64,000 nucleotides of DNA from Bacillus sp. EB106-08-02-XG196 (GCF_013396335.1 NZ_JABWSY010000007.1:124001-188000); one strand, 5' to 3'. Positions 25,534-35,120 are shown, counted from the stretch's first letter. Numbers and translations are program-made. The notes: generated by a model from the sequence alone, not told the origin.

Positions 25534-27591
25534 TTATCTCCCTTTTGCTTCAGCAACCGTTGTTGAGTCAGAAATCATTCCATTGTTAATTTGAACTTCC
25601 CCGTAAGATAAGGTTTGAAGCTCGTTCCAAATAACTTGTTTTTCCTGCTCTGTCTGTACAATGATTTGATCCTGAATAATTCTAAACGGTACAAAAGACA
25701 TTTCAATATTGTCCTTTTGGATATCTAGATGCAGGATTCCAGTTTGTGCTTTATCCCCTTTAATGTAATTTGGAAAAAGGAAATTTCCTAATGAATAGGC
25801 AATCGGTTTACCTTTATAATATTCAAAGCCTTGAAGCACATGAGGATGGCTGCCAATAACCCCATCCGCCCCTGAATCAATCATCGTTTTTGCCCACTCA
25901 CGTTGGTAAGCTTCAGGAGAACGCTTGGTTTCAACACCCCAGTGGATATAGACAAAAAGGAAATCTGCATCTTTCTTTTCTTTTTCAATGGTGTTTTGAA
26001 TTAAAGATAAATCATATCCATTTGCTAAGCCTGGCTTTGTATCGGTTGCCAACCAGGTAAAGTCAGGAAGAACTCTTGAGAATGCCAGCAATTTAATACT
26101 TCTGCCTTTAATCGTATACGTTTTTGCACCATAAGCCTCTGCCTTGTTTGTCCCTCCACCCATATAGTCGAGTTGGTATATTTTCAGATTACTAAGCGTG
26201 TCGGTAAACCCGGATTGACCATAATCAAAGGAATGGTTGTTGGCCAAACTTACTAGCTGAAACCCAGCATTTTTTAATCCTTTTAAGGAAATGGGATCTG
26301 AACGGAAATTATATTCCTTTGGAACCTTTACTCCGTCTGTAGTAATCGCTGTTTCCAGATTTACGACACTTAAGTCGCTCGAGGAAAGTTCCTCTTTAAT
26401 ATGTAGGAAGGGATAGTCTGGACCTTTTTGTTTTACCGTTTCTTTTACAGACCAATCCATCATCGCATCGCCGGCAAAGGTAATTCTAATTGATTTCTTA
26501 AATTGTTCTGCTTCTGCTTTTTTTGCTGCTGCTTCCCATGAATCTTTTATCTTAATTGGATCAGCCGATAGAGTTTGCTTTAGGGATACAAGACGGTGAT
26601 AGTATGTAACTTTTTCTACTTTATTATTGATACTCCAAGGTTTAATATAGTTTACAAAAAACTCCTTCGTTAAAAAAACACTATTGTTTCCCGGTTTTGT
26701 ATTTCCATTTATATAGATACTTTCAAGTTTGCTCTTGGGTACGTCAACTGTTAGGTATTCCTTTACGATTAATTCATGATGCTTATTAACAATGTTAGCA
26801 ATTCCTGCGATGACCTCCTGTGATTTTTCATATCCAATTCCCATAGTCGTGACAGCTAATCCAAAGGGTACCTTATCGTAAATGATGGCGACGTCATTAT
26901 AAATCAAGTCTTTCGGAATCATCCCAACCTTATGAGCAATATTCTTACCAGGAATACCTTGAGGGATTGTAGTATTATAGATTGTATTTTCTAGGTATGT
27001 TACCAGTTTTTCTCCATATTTACTTTCCTTAGAAAATTGGTATGCTTCTTTTGCATACAGAATTAAATCCCCTGCAGAAGTAACATTTTGTCCTCCGGGG
27101 TATGTATACTTAGCTCCAAGGCTTTTCATGAATTGAATAAAATCGTTCTGCCCTACTCGTTCCTTTAGCATACTAAAAGCAATATTATCACTATAGACCA
27201 TCGCTTTTTCGATAAGGTCCTCAATGGTATAGCTACTCCCTATTTTATCATTTTGAATGACGCCGCTTCCTTCATAATAATGATGACTCATATAAGTTAG
27301 CTTTTCAGAAATATCGATTTCCCCTTGATCAGCGAGCTTCATTACATATAGTGCCAATGGAAGTTTAATCGTACTTGCTGCAGGCATCTTCTTATCATTA
27401 TTTAATTCATAGGATACATCGAATAGTAGATTTTGGTAGTGAAGTGTAATCTTATCTTGCCATGGTTTTATGTATTCTTCTAACTCAATCTGCAAATCTA
27501 TTAGATTATCATCCGGTTCTTGTGCATGGCCATGCATACTTTGTGAAACTATGATAAAAAGGATAATCAAAAATAAAAAAGGATTTTTCAA
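25534..27591 (-). CDS. secreted two-domain protein: beta-lactamase-like serine hydrolase fused to CapA/PgsA-type phosphoesterase-like domain
   Basis: The 685-residue protein has an N-terminal signal peptide (about 1-23, ending AQ). Residues about 30-290 are a class A beta-lactamase/DD-peptidase-like fold with STIK at 73-76, SDN at 134-136 and KVG at 221-223, where KTG is usual. Residues from about 370 are a CapA domain (TFAGDAMMDWS, VNLETAIT, ANNHSFDYG, IHWGVE, GSHPHVLQ). CapA-like domains belong to poly-gamma-glutamate synthesis and other secreted metallophosphoesterase-like proteins; no pgsB or pgsC lies here. It starts from a TTG after GAGAGGGGCA. Confidence 0.85.
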   Translation of the reverse strand: MKNPFLFLIILFIIVSQSMHGHAQEPDDNLIDLQIELEEYIKPWQDKITLHYQNLLFDVSYELNNDKKMPAASTIKLPLALYVMKLADQGEIDISEKLTYMSHHYYEGSGVIQNDKIGSSYTIEDLIEKAMVYSDNIAFSMLKERVGQNDFIQFMKSLGAKYTYPGGQNVTSAGDLILYAKEAYQFSKESKYGEKLVTYLENTIYNTTIPQGIPGKNIAHKVGMIPKDLIYNDVAIIYDKVPFGLAVTTMGIGYEKSQEVIAGIANIVNKHHELIVKEYLTVDVPKSKLESIYINGNTKPGNNSVFLTKEFFVNYIKPWSINNKVEKVTYYHRLVSLKQTLSADPIKIKDSWEAAAKKAEAEQFKKSIRITFAGDAMMDWSVKETVKQKGPDYPFLHIKEELSSSDLSVVNLETAITTDGVKVPKEYNFRSDPISLKGLKNAGFQLVSLANNHSFDYGQSGFTDTLSNLKIYQLDYMGGGTNKAEAYGAKTYTIKGRSIKLLAFSRVLPDFTWLATDTKPGLANGYDLSLIQNTIEKEKKDADFLFVYIHWGVETKRSPEAYQREWAKTMIDSGADGVIGSHPHVLQGFEYYKGKPIAYSLGNFLFPNYIKGDKAQTGILHLDIQKDNIEMSFVPFRIIQDQIIVQTEQEKQVIWNELQTLSYGEVQINNGMISDSTTVAEAKGR

Positions 27592-27776
27592 TGCCCCTCT
27601 CCCCCCCTAGTGATTAGAATTAGTTTAATATGAGGGAGTTGCAAAAGGTGTCGAAATTTAAGGTATTTTAATAAATAATCAGAAAATAACAATAATCATT
27701 TAACAGAATAAATTTAAGGTAAAAAAACAAATAACAAGAAAGTGAATATTCCGTGACTTTATCCTTTTTAATAAAT

Positions 27777-27806
27777 TTGTTAATTTTATTAAAAATAGAT
27801 TATACT
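27777..27806 (+). promoter_or_regulatory. candidate sigma-A promoter of the ywbE unit
   Basis: TTGTTA and TATACT are 18 bases apart, about 40 bases before the small-protein start at 27846. The remaining bases of 27592-27776 are AT-rich with no feature recognised. Confidence 0.65.
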
Positions 27807-27845
27807 GTATGTATCTTAGTACATATTTTTCAGGAGGATTTTCTA

Positions 27846-28049
27846 ATGTCAGATAACAATCAAACAAACCAAAATGAAGAACCAAAAAAGAAAATGAGTT
27901 TGCAGGAAGCTATGAAGCAGCAGCTAGCCAATAAGAAGAATAAGGCTGCAGCAGCGAATAACAGCCAAGGCGGGCTGCAAAACAGCCAAAAAATGAAAAG
28001 CCAACAGACTAAAAAAGTGAGTAATACTCGTAGAAAAATGGGTGTTTAA
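27846..28049 (+). CDS. small Lys/Gln/Asn-rich hypothetical protein
   Basis: The 67-residue, strongly hydrophilic protein (QNEEPKKKMSLQEAMKQQ and KNKAAAANNSQ) is probably helical then disordered, ending in basic RRKMGV. CAGGAGGATTTTCTA before the ATG at 27846 fixes the start; the longer frame to 27753 crosses the promoter. Its stop overlaps the ywbE start (TAATG), so they are coupled. I do not recognise a function. Confidence 0.75.
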   Translation: MSDNNQTNQNEEPKKKMSLQEAMKQQLANKKNKAAAANNSQGGLQNSQKMKSQQTKKVSNTRRKMGV

Positions 28050-28255
28050 TGAACGGACAAAATAGAAAAGACATCACTCCCGGTACCGAGGTAAATATTG
28101 TTCTTAAGGCTGATCAAAGAACCGGAAAACTAACAAGGGGTGTCGTGAAGGATATTTTAACAAATTCCAGCTCTCATCCACATGGGATTAAAGTGAGATT
28201 AACGGATGGCCAAGTTGGCAGAGTGCAGGAAATATTGAATTCAAAGTCCACCTAA
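28049..28255 (+). CDS. ywbE: YwbE family protein
   Basis: This 68-residue protein matches the YwbE/DUF2196 family: NRKDITPGTEVNIVLKADQR, TRGVVKDILTNSS and HPHGIKVRLTDGQVGRV. It is a small beta-rich domain of unknown role, widespread in Bacilli. It is translated by coupling to the preceding small protein, and a strong terminator follows. Confidence 0.88.
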   Translation: MNGQNRKDITPGTEVNIVLKADQRTGKLTRGVVKDILTNSSSHPHGIKVRLTDGQVGRVQEILNSKST

Positions 28256-28336
28256 TGGTAAATTGAACTATTCTTAGGTATGAATTTTCTAAAATAACCC
28301 CATACTATAAATAACCATTTTACTTATCACATATTG

Positions 28337-28364
28337 AACCTCCACCTTTCGTGGAGGTTTTTTT
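28337..28364 (+). terminator. terminator of the ywbE unit
   Basis: AACCTCCAC-CTTTC-GTGGAGGTT followed by TTTTT. Confidence 0.88.
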
Positions 28365-28459
28365 ATTCTATAGGGACTTTCTTCTTAATGAATGACCGGT
28401 CTCTCTTCTTTTAGCAGTTCTTAGGCTCTCATCACCTAATAAAAGATCTCTCCTGAAAC

Positions 28460-28492
28460 AATAAAAAAACAGACTCGCGTTGGAGTCTGTTT
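28460..28492 (-). terminator. terminator of the cold-shock gene
   Basis: ACAGACTC / GAGTCTGT stem with a run of seven T residues on the minus strand, just after the cold-shock gene stop. Confidence 0.85.
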
Positions 28493-28509
28493 TTGATTTA
28501 GAAGGTAAA

Positions 28510-28710
28510 TTATGCTTTACGAACGTTAACCGCTTGTGGACCACGTTGTCCATTTTCGATTTCAAACGTTACTTCTTGACCTTCATCTAACGTTTTGTAA
28601 CCTTCGCCTTGAATTGCAGAGAAATGAACGAATACATCATCTCCACCGTCACGCTCAATAAATCCAAAGCCTTTTTCACCGTTAAACCATTTTACTTTAC
28701 CTGATTCCAT
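28510..28710 (-). CDS. cold-shock protein, CspA/CspB family
   Basis: At 66 residues, this starts [19 protein letters not shown] and carries both RNA-binding motifs (GFGFIE and DVFVHFSAI). It binds single-stranded RNA and DNA and melts mRNA structure, chiefly after cold shock or in dense culture. GGAGGAGCTACAAAG precedes the ATG at 28710; further upstream in-frame codons are leader. The exact paralogue (CspB, CspC or CspD) is not decided. Confidence 0.95.
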   Translation of the reverse strand: MESGKVKWFNGEKGFGFIERDGGDDVFVHFSAIQGEGYKTLDEGQEVTFEIENGQRGPQAVNVRKA

Positions 28711-28903
28711 CTTTGTAGCTCCTCCTAGCATGTAACAATTACATGAAATTGCAATATAGTCTTGCCCAATTATTATAACCAAGAGGAATTGCTTTTAAAC
28801 AATATCCTCTTGGTTATAAGTATTTCTCAATAGATTAATTTTTATTTCAAGAAAATAAAATTTTCTATTTAGTATATTGTTTATGTATCCGCAAATGATA
28901 GTA

Positions 28904-29653
28904 CTAGAGCACCCATTTTCGGATTGCTGCAGCGACGCCATCTTCATTATTGGTTGTGGTGACCCAAGATGCTGCTTGTTTTACCATTTCCTGAGCATTT
29001 CCCATTGCAATACCTAAGCCAGCCTCTTCAATCATCGCCAAATCATTAAGACTATCACCTACGGCCATAACATTCTTCATATGTATTCCTAGGCGCTCAC
29101 AGACTAATGCCAGCCCTTTCGCCTTATTAATCCCAACTGGGTTTACTTCGATATTTGTTGGAGTCGAGTTACTTAATTCAAACTCCCCTCTTGCTTCTAG
29201 CTCTTTTAGAATTTTATCCCTTGTTGGTTCATCTTTTATGTTAAACCCAAATTTCAACCATTCCTCAGCATGAATATCCTCCGGCATTTCATCAAACCAG
29301 TTTCGATTTGTGTTAATCGCCCAAAATCTTATCTTATGCTTTTGAGTAAGCTCTACCATCCATTGAATGGCATCTGTTTTCAAAAGATTTCTTTCCACTA
29401 AACCTCGTTTATCGTCCCAAATTTCACTGCCGTTTACTGTCACTAAATAAGAGGACAACGCAAGTGAATCCGCATGTTTTTCACATTTTCTAAGAGATCT
29501 GCCAGTACTGAGGACTACATAAATACCTTTTTCCTGTGCTTCCGAAATCGCCTGTCGGTTTGGCTCTGAAATTTCGTGTTCATCATTTAGCAGTGTACCA
29601 TCCATATCAAGTGCAATTAATTTTATCTCATTATCACTTTTATAATTTTCCAT
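28904..29653 (-). CDS. HAD-superfamily Cof-type phosphatase
   Basis: The 249-residue protein has HAD motif I ALDMDGTLLND with both catalytic aspartates, motif II VLSTGR, a C2-type cap, and motifs III and IV in INKAKGL and AVGDSLNDLAMIEEAG. Cof-type HAD proteins dephosphorylate sugar phosphates, flavin nucleotides or pyridoxal phosphate; the substrate is not clear. AAGGAGTGATTACAA precedes the ATG. Single gene. Confidence 0.9.
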   Translation of the reverse strand: MENYKSDNEIKLIALDMDGTLLNDEHEISEPNRQAISEAQEKGIYVVLSTGRSLRKCEKHADSLALSSYLVTVNGSEIWDDKRGLVERNLLKTDAIQWMVELTQKHKIRFWAINTNRNWFDEMPEDIHAEEWLKFGFNIKDEPTRDKILKELEARGEFELSNSTPTNIEVNPVGINKAKGLALVCERLGIHMKNVMAVGDSLNDLAMIEEAGLGIAMGNAQEMVKQAASWVTTTNNEDGVAAAIRKWVL

Positions 29654-29752
29654 TTGTAATCACTCCTTTAAAACCATTACCTTAATAGAGTATCCATTTT
29701 CTCACAAAATAGGAAAAACCCCCACATACTTCGTAGCGATTTCCCAAAAAAG

Positions 29753-31467
29753 TTATTGCTGGTATTGGACACGGTGAAGATTCGCAAAAATACCGCCTTG
29801 TTCAATTAACTCGTCATGACCGCCTTCTTCGGCAATTCCTTCTTCCGTCACGACAATAATCCGGTCAGCATTCCGAATGGTTGCAAGTCTATGAGCAATA
29901 ATCAGCGTTGTTCGGTTTTTTGCAAGTTCGTTTAAAGCTTCTTGGATGACCATTTCTGTTTCAGTATCGAGTGCAGAGGTTGCTTCATCTAAAATTAATA
30001 TAGGTGGATTTTTCAAAACATCCTAGCAATCGCTAATCTTTGCTTTTGACCGCCGGATAGCTTTAATCCTCTTTCACCAATTTCCGTTTCATACCCATCA
30101 GGCAGTGATTGAATAAATTTCTCTAGATGCGCACGTTTTGCAGCCGCAATTATTTCCTCATCTATAGCGTTCCGCTTCCCATATGCGATATTTTCTCGAA
30201 TAGTCCCAGTAAAAAGAAAGACATCTTGTTGAACAATTCCGATTTGAGAGCGAAGTGACTTTTTTGTCATATTACGAATATCGAATCCATCAATCATAAT
30301 GCTGCCCTTGCTTACATCATAAAACCTAGGTATTAATGAACAAATTGTGGTTTTACCGGCTCCCGAAGGTCCAACAAACGCAATGGTCTCACCTGCACGA
30401 ATGTTTAGGTTGATACCTTCAAGTATTGATTTTTGCTGGTCATAACTAAAAACAACATCTTTAAAGACAATATCACCATTAAGTGAAGCTGCTTCAATGG
30501 CATCATCCGTATCTTTTACCTCTGGCTCAGAGTCGATAATTTCCATAAAGCGTTTAAACCCAGCCATTCCTTTTGGATACAATTCCATGATCGCACTAAT
30601 TTTATCAATAGGTTTAAAAAGAACATTTACGTAGAGGACAAATCCGACGAGATTCCCATATGATAGCTGCCCAGTAAAGCTTAGCCATGCTCCATAAACA
30701 AGTACAATTATGGTAATTAACCTTGTCATCATATAAATACCGGATAAACTGAAAGACATCACGCGATATCCTACTAGTTTTGCATTTCGGTATTTATGAT
30801 TGTTTTTTCGAAATCTTGCAATCTCAAAATCTTCATTTGTAAAGGATTGAACCACACGGCTTCCTGACACACTATCTTCCACTCTCGCATTTACATCTGC
30901 AATGCTTGTGTACATATGACTCCAGGCCTTATTCATCTTTAGATTACTGACTACAACTAATAATGCTAACAAAGGTAAAATCATTACAGCGACAAGTGCT
31001 AATTTCACATTAATCGTCAGCATAATCCAGAATGCACCGATAAAAGTCATCACGGCAATGAAAACATCCTCAAGTCCATGGTGGGCAAGTTCACCGAGGT
31101 CAAATAGGTCGTTGGTTATTCTACTCATAATATGCCCTGTTTTGGTATTGTCAAAAAAGCGGAAAGACTGTTTTTGCACATGCTCAAAAAGTTCTTGCCT
31201 CATGTCTGTTTCAATATTAATCCCAAGCTTATGACCCCAATAATTCACCACAAACTGCAAAAAGGTACTAAGTACATAAACCATCAACAGCGCAATACTA
31301 ACTGTCACAATAGTTTGCCAATCTCCCCCCGGCAGCAATTCATCAATAAACCAAGATACTGCTAATGGAAAAGCTAACTCTAAAACCGCAACAACAACAG
31401 CACTGCTAAAATCAAGGATAAACAGCTTTTTATGCGGTTTGTAATAAGAAAAGAAACGTCGAATCAT
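29753..31467 (-). pseudogene. ABC exporter (MsbA/YfiC-like half transporter) interrupted by a one-base frameshift
   Basis: The first frame (31467-30013, 484 residues) encodes six membrane helices and most of the ATPase domain: Walker A FVGPSGAGKTT, then [15 protein letters not shown]. There it stops at TGA. The next frame (from 30016) continues exactly where the family would, [20 protein letters not shown], to a normal C-terminus. One T is missing from the run at 30015-30018 (TTTT where TTTTT is needed). Joined, the protein would be about 571 residues, the normal exporter length. This is either a recent mutation, a sequencing error, or rescue by -1 slippage. Substrate unknown. Confidence 0.88.
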
Positions 31468-31498
31468 AGCAGAACTTCTTTTTAGTTGGGGTAATTGG

Positions 31499-31527
31499 AT
31501 TATATGAAAATATTTTGAAAATTACAA
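31499..31527 (-). promoter_or_regulatory. candidate sigma-A promoter of the broken ABC exporter
   Basis: TTGTAA (31527-31522), 17 bases, then TATAAT (31504-31499) on the minus strand, 32 bases before the ATG at 31467. Confidence 0.7.
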
Positions 31528-31529
31528 TC

Positions 31530-31559
31530 AAAAAAACCACCTGTAATAACTTCAGGTGG
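31530..31559 (-). terminator. terminator of the HesB-like gene
   Basis: CCACCTG / CAGGTGG stem followed by seven T residues on the minus strand. Confidence 0.85.
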
Positions 31560-31581
31560 AATTCATTTATTCTTTCTATAT

Positions 31582-31887
31582 TTAATGATGGTGATGATGT
31601 CCGCCTTTTGATGGATTGGTAATCAGCCATTCTTCTTTTGGAACATGGAACATTTGAATCCATACACCATCTAGATATTCATCTCGCGTATCGAGGATTA
31701 AATCAATGTCCTTATCTGTTTTAACCACTTCATCATGCTCTGTTGGGGTATCGAGCATTAAATCATAATGGGCATGGTCACCATGCATATTGGTTACATA
31801 CACACGGAATAATTTCCCTTCTGCTTCTTCCCCCTCCAACATTTTTTTCAATGCTTTCGCTGCATGGCGATTGATTTTGACTTTCAT
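31582..31887 (-). CDS. HesB/IscA-like protein without cysteines, C-terminal His tail
   Basis: The 101-residue protein resembles the HesB/YneR group (VKINRHAAKALKKML, LFRVYVTNMHGDHAHYDLML, DEYLDGVWIQMF). It contains no cysteine, so it cannot be an A-type Fe-S carrier through the usual three cysteines. It ends GGHHHHH, and an internal HGDHAH adds more histidines, suggesting a metal-binding role. GGAGAGACATAT precedes the ATG; the gene has its own terminator. Confidence 0.78.
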   Translation of the reverse strand: MKVKINRHAAKALKKMLEGEEAEGKLFRVYVTNMHGDHAHYDLMLDTPTEHDEVVKTDKDIDLILDTRDEYLDGVWIQMFHVPKEEWLITNPSKGGHHHHH

Positions 31888-32215
31888 ATATGTCTCTCCT
31901 ATTCCTATGTATTCATATACATTATCCCATTAATATCTAAATTTAGACAATTATTTATCACTTAGGCTGAAGATATTCCCACTGAATAACTAATAAAGGA
32001 AATTAAAACCTTAACAAATTTGTCACAAATTATTTGAAAAACGTATATAAACATCACAGCGATGTTGTTAATATTGTGGTAGGAAATAATGACACTAATT
32101 ATAAAGTTATTATTAGTTAGTAATTAATCTCATTAATAAAAGGTAAATTCCTAAACAAGATTGTGAACAAATTCACGTACAACCACCATTCTAATAAATG
32201 AGAGGAGATTAACAC
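31888..32215. other. intergenic region with qox promoter area
   Basis: This 328-bp AT-rich gap separates the leftward HesB-like gene from rightward qoxA. It holds a six-base inverted repeat AACATC/GATGTT near 32050 and the Rex-like palindrome at 32161. No promoter is convincing by eye. Confidence 0.5.
32161..32178. promoter_or_regulatory. Rex-like operator upstream of qoxA
   Basis: TTGTGAA-CAAA-TTCACGT matches the Rex consensus TTGTGAA-N4-TTCACAA at 12 of 14 arm positions, about 38 bases before the qoxA ATG. Rex represses respiratory genes when NADH is low. Two better copies precede the ndh-like gene. Confidence 0.65.
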
Positions 32216-33133
32216 ATGCACAAAAAGGGTACAAAAGGGGCTTTATATTCAGTGATTCTTACAATTATCACACTATTAACTGGATGTGAGCCATTACTTG
32301 TCTTGGATCCCAAAGGTCCTCAAGCCGAAAGGCAGGCTAGTGACATCCTATTATCAATAGGAATCATGTCTGTGATTGTCATTGTCGTTTTTGCATTATT
32401 AGTCTACATGCTAGTAAAATACCGAGCTTCTAAACAAAGAGCAGATTATGAACCTCCACATATCGAAGGAAACCTTTGGGTTGAGGTTATTATGGTAGGT
32501 ATTCCAGTATTAATCGTTGCTTATCTATCCTACGTATCTGTTCAAAGTAACTATATCGTTGAGGCAACACCAAAAGGATATGAAGATAAAGAGCCATTAG
32601 TCGTCTATGCTTCATCCTCAAACTGGAAATGGCATTTTAGTTATCCAGAAGAAGGAATTGAAACCGTGAATTATTTATATATTCCAACAGACAGAGCTCT
32701 TGAATTTAAACTTTATTCTCACGGTCCGATTACAAGTTTTTGGATACCACAATTAGGCGGACAAAAATACGCGATGAATGACCATGTCACTACCTTGCAT
32801 TTAGCAGCCGATGTCCCTGGTGAATTTATGGGACGAAACGCCAACTTCTCAGGTAAAGGATTTGCTGAAAATACATTCAATGTCACTGCAATGTCTCAAG
32901 AAGATTTTGACGATTGGGTAAAAGAAGTAAAAGAAACAGCAAAGCCGATAACAGAGAAGAAATTCGAGGAATTGTTAGAACCAGGTCATCTAGGGCAACA
33001 AACATACACTGGGACTCACCTAGAATTTTCACCGCCGCCATCTGGCCATAATCATAACGATGAATCAGCAGAAACACCTGAAACAGAATCTCAAACAGAT
33101 TCCCATACCGGACATGAAGGTATGAGTCATTAA
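32216..33133 (+). CDS. qoxA: cytochrome aa3 quinol oxidase subunit II
   Basis: The 305-residue lipoprotein precursor (lipobox LLTGC near residue 24) has two membrane helices (about 45-67 and 88-108) and a cupredoxin-like domain. It lacks the CuA ligand cluster (CxxxC), as expected for a quinol rather than cytochrome c oxidase. NWKWHFSYPEEGI and the QLGGQKYAMNDH segment are typical of QoxA. The tail after 270 is rich in His, Glu and Thr. GAGGAGATTAACAC precedes the ATG. First gene of qoxABCD. Confidence 0.94.
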   Translation: MHKKGTKGALYSVILTIITLLTGCEPLLVLDPKGPQAERQASDILLSIGIMSVIVIVVFALLVYMLVKYRASKQRADYEPPHIEGNLWVEVIMVGIPVLIVAYLSYVSVQSNYIVEATPKGYEDKEPLVVYASSSNWKWHFSYPEEGIETVNYLYIPTDRALEFKLYSHGPITSFWIPQLGGQKYAMNDHVTTLHLAADVPGEFMGRNANFSGKGFAENTFNVTAMSQEDFDDWVKEVKETAKPITEKKFEELLEPGHLGQQTYTGTHLEFSPPPSGHNHNDESAETPETESQTDSHTGHEGMSH

Positions 33134-33173
33134 TAATAAAAAAGTAATCTTCCGTTGAAAGGAGATATAATAA

Positions 33174-35117
33174 ATGGATTTCTTTAATCGATTTGCCGTT
33201 CCACATCCTAGTATTGCGATTTATGCATCGATGGCTGCAATTGGCCTTACACTTATTGCTGTTATTGCCGGGATAACTTATTTTAAAAAATGGGGTTACC
33301 TATGGCGTGAATGGTTAACAACTGTTGACCACAAACGAATTGGTATTATGTATTTGCTATCTGCCCTCCTCATGCTATTCCGAGGCGGGGTTGATGCCAT
33401 CATGATGCGTGCTCAGCTGGCTGTACCAGAAAATACACTGCTTGACGCACAGCATTATAATGAAATTTTCACCACACACGGGATCGTAATGATTCTCTTT
33501 ATGGCAATGCCATTCATCATGTTCTTTATGAACTTTGTTGTTCCACTACAAATTGGAGCACGTGATGTGGCATTCCCACGCTTGAACGCATTAAGCTTCT
33601 GGCTATTCTTTATGGGTGCGATGTTATTCAACATTTCATTCGTTGTCGGAGGTTCACCTGACGCAGGCTGGACATCTTACTTCCCGCTTGCAGGCAACGA
33701 ATTTAGTGAATCTGTCGGTACCAATTATTATATGATTGCGATTCAAATTGCAGGTATTGGTACATTAATGACAGGAATAAACTTCATTACTACCATACTC
33801 AAAATGAGAGCGCCTGGTATGACATTAATGAAAATGCCAATGTTTACTTGGTCCGCTTTAATTGCGAACGTAATTATCGTTTTTGCTTTCCCAGTATTAG
33901 CTGTTTTACTTGCAATGGGAACCTTGGATCGTCAATTTGGAACACATTTCTTTACCATGGATAATGGCGGTATGGATATGCTTTGGGCCAACATTTTCTG
34001 GGTTTGGGGACATCCTGAAGTATATATCTTAATCCTGCCGGCTTTCGGTATTTATAGTGAGATCATCTCCACCTTTGCACGTCGTAACCTATATGGCTAT
34101 ACATCAATGGTTGGTTCGATGGTTATTATCTCTCTTCTATCCTTCTTAGTATGGGCGCACCATTTCTTTACCATGGGGCAAGGTGCCTTAACAAACAGTA
34201 TCTTCTCGATCACGACAATGGCAATTGCCGTTCCGACAGGTGTGAAGATTTTTAACTGGCTGTTTACGCTAAGAAAAGGAAGGATTGTTTTTACCACGCC
34301 AATGCTTTATAGCATGCTTTTCATTCCGCTTTTTACACTTGGCGGAGTAACCGGAGTCATGCTAGCAATGTCTGCAGCAGACTATCAATATCATAATACG
34401 ATGTTCTTAGTCGCTCATTTCCATAACGTTATTATTCCTGGTGTTGTCTATGCAATGCTTGCTGGGCTGCATTATTACTGGCCAAAGATGTTTGGCTTCA
34501 TGCTAAATGAGAGAATTGGAAAATGGACGGCATGGTTAATGTCTATTGGCTTTATATTGGCTTTCATGCCGATGTATATTTCAGGTTTAGATGGCCAGGC
34601 ACGCAGGATGTACACATATTCAGAATCTGCTGGATTTGGACCAATGAATATGATTTCTTTTGTTGGCGCGGCGATAATGGCCATTAGTTTTGTGTTAATT
34701 GTTTACAATATATACTATAGTACTCGTTATGAATCAAGAGATATTAGTAATGATCCTTGGGATGCGCGTACACTAGAGTGGTCTACACATACACCAGTAC
34801 CAGAATATAATTTTGCTATTTTACCAGATGTACGGTCCAATGAGGCATTATGGGATGCTAAGAAAAATGGTCATGTACTATTTAAAGGTGAATACGAGAA
34901 AATTCATATGCCAAATAATAGCGGTATCCCATTTATTATGAGCTGTATCTTCTTTGTATGGGGATTCTCCTTTATATTCAGTCTGTGGATTCCTGTCATC
35001 GTTACTACTCTAGGAATTTTCGGATGTATGGCTCTAAGGTCATTTGAGCAAGACCATGGCCGTTATATCTCTGTTAAAGAAATTGAAGAAACAGAAACAA
35101 ATTTGCGAGGTGCTTAA
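33174..35117 (+). CDS. qoxB: cytochrome aa3 quinol oxidase subunit I
   Basis: This 647-residue polytopic subunit has TTVDHKRIGIMYL, the low-spin haem His in FTTHGIVM, the CuB/cross-linked motif WVWGHPEVYILILPAFG, the following HH in WAHHFFTMG, and the haem ligands in FLVAHFHNVI. It reduces oxygen to water and pumps protons with electrons from menaquinol. AAAGGAGATATAATAA lies before the ATG. Confidence 0.97.
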   Translation: MDFFNRFAVPHPSIAIYASMAAIGLTLIAVIAGITYFKKWGYLWREWLTTVDHKRIGIMYLLSALLMLFRGGVDAIMMRAQLAVPENTLLDAQHYNEIFTTHGIVMILFMAMPFIMFFMNFVVPLQIGARDVAFPRLNALSFWLFFMGAMLFNISFVVGGSPDAGWTSYFPLAGNEFSESVGTNYYMIAIQIAGIGTLMTGINFITTILKMRAPGMTLMKMPMFTWSALIANVIIVFAFPVLAVLLAMGTLDRQFGTHFFTMDNGGMDMLWANIFWVWGHPEVYILILPAFGIYSEIISTFARRNLYGYTSMVGSMVIISLLSFLVWAHHFFTMGQGALTNSIFSITTMAIAVPTGVKIFNWLFTLRKGRIVFTTPMLYSMLFIPLFTLGGVTGVMLAMSAADYQYHNTMFLVAHFHNVIIPGVVYAMLAGLHYYWPKMFGFMLNERIGKWTAWLMSIGFILAFMPMYISGLDGQARRMYTYSESAGFGPMNMISFVGAAIMAISFVLIVYNIYYSTRYESRDISNDPWDARTLEWSTHTPVPEYNFAILPDVRSNEALWDAKKNGHVLFKGEYEKIHMPNNSGIPFIMSCIFFVWGFSFIFSLWIPVIVTTLGIFGCMALRSFEQDHGRYISVKEIEETETNLRGA

Positions 35118-35120
35118 AAA

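Noticed and set aside
28368-28565. Leftward 65-residue frame after the cold-shock gene
   Set aside because: It crosses the terminator of the cold-shock gene and starts inside it in another phase.
31582-31600. Five terminal histidines as a cloning tag or vector contamination
   Set aside because: The gene has a natural context with its own terminator, only five mixed-codon histidines and no vector sequence.
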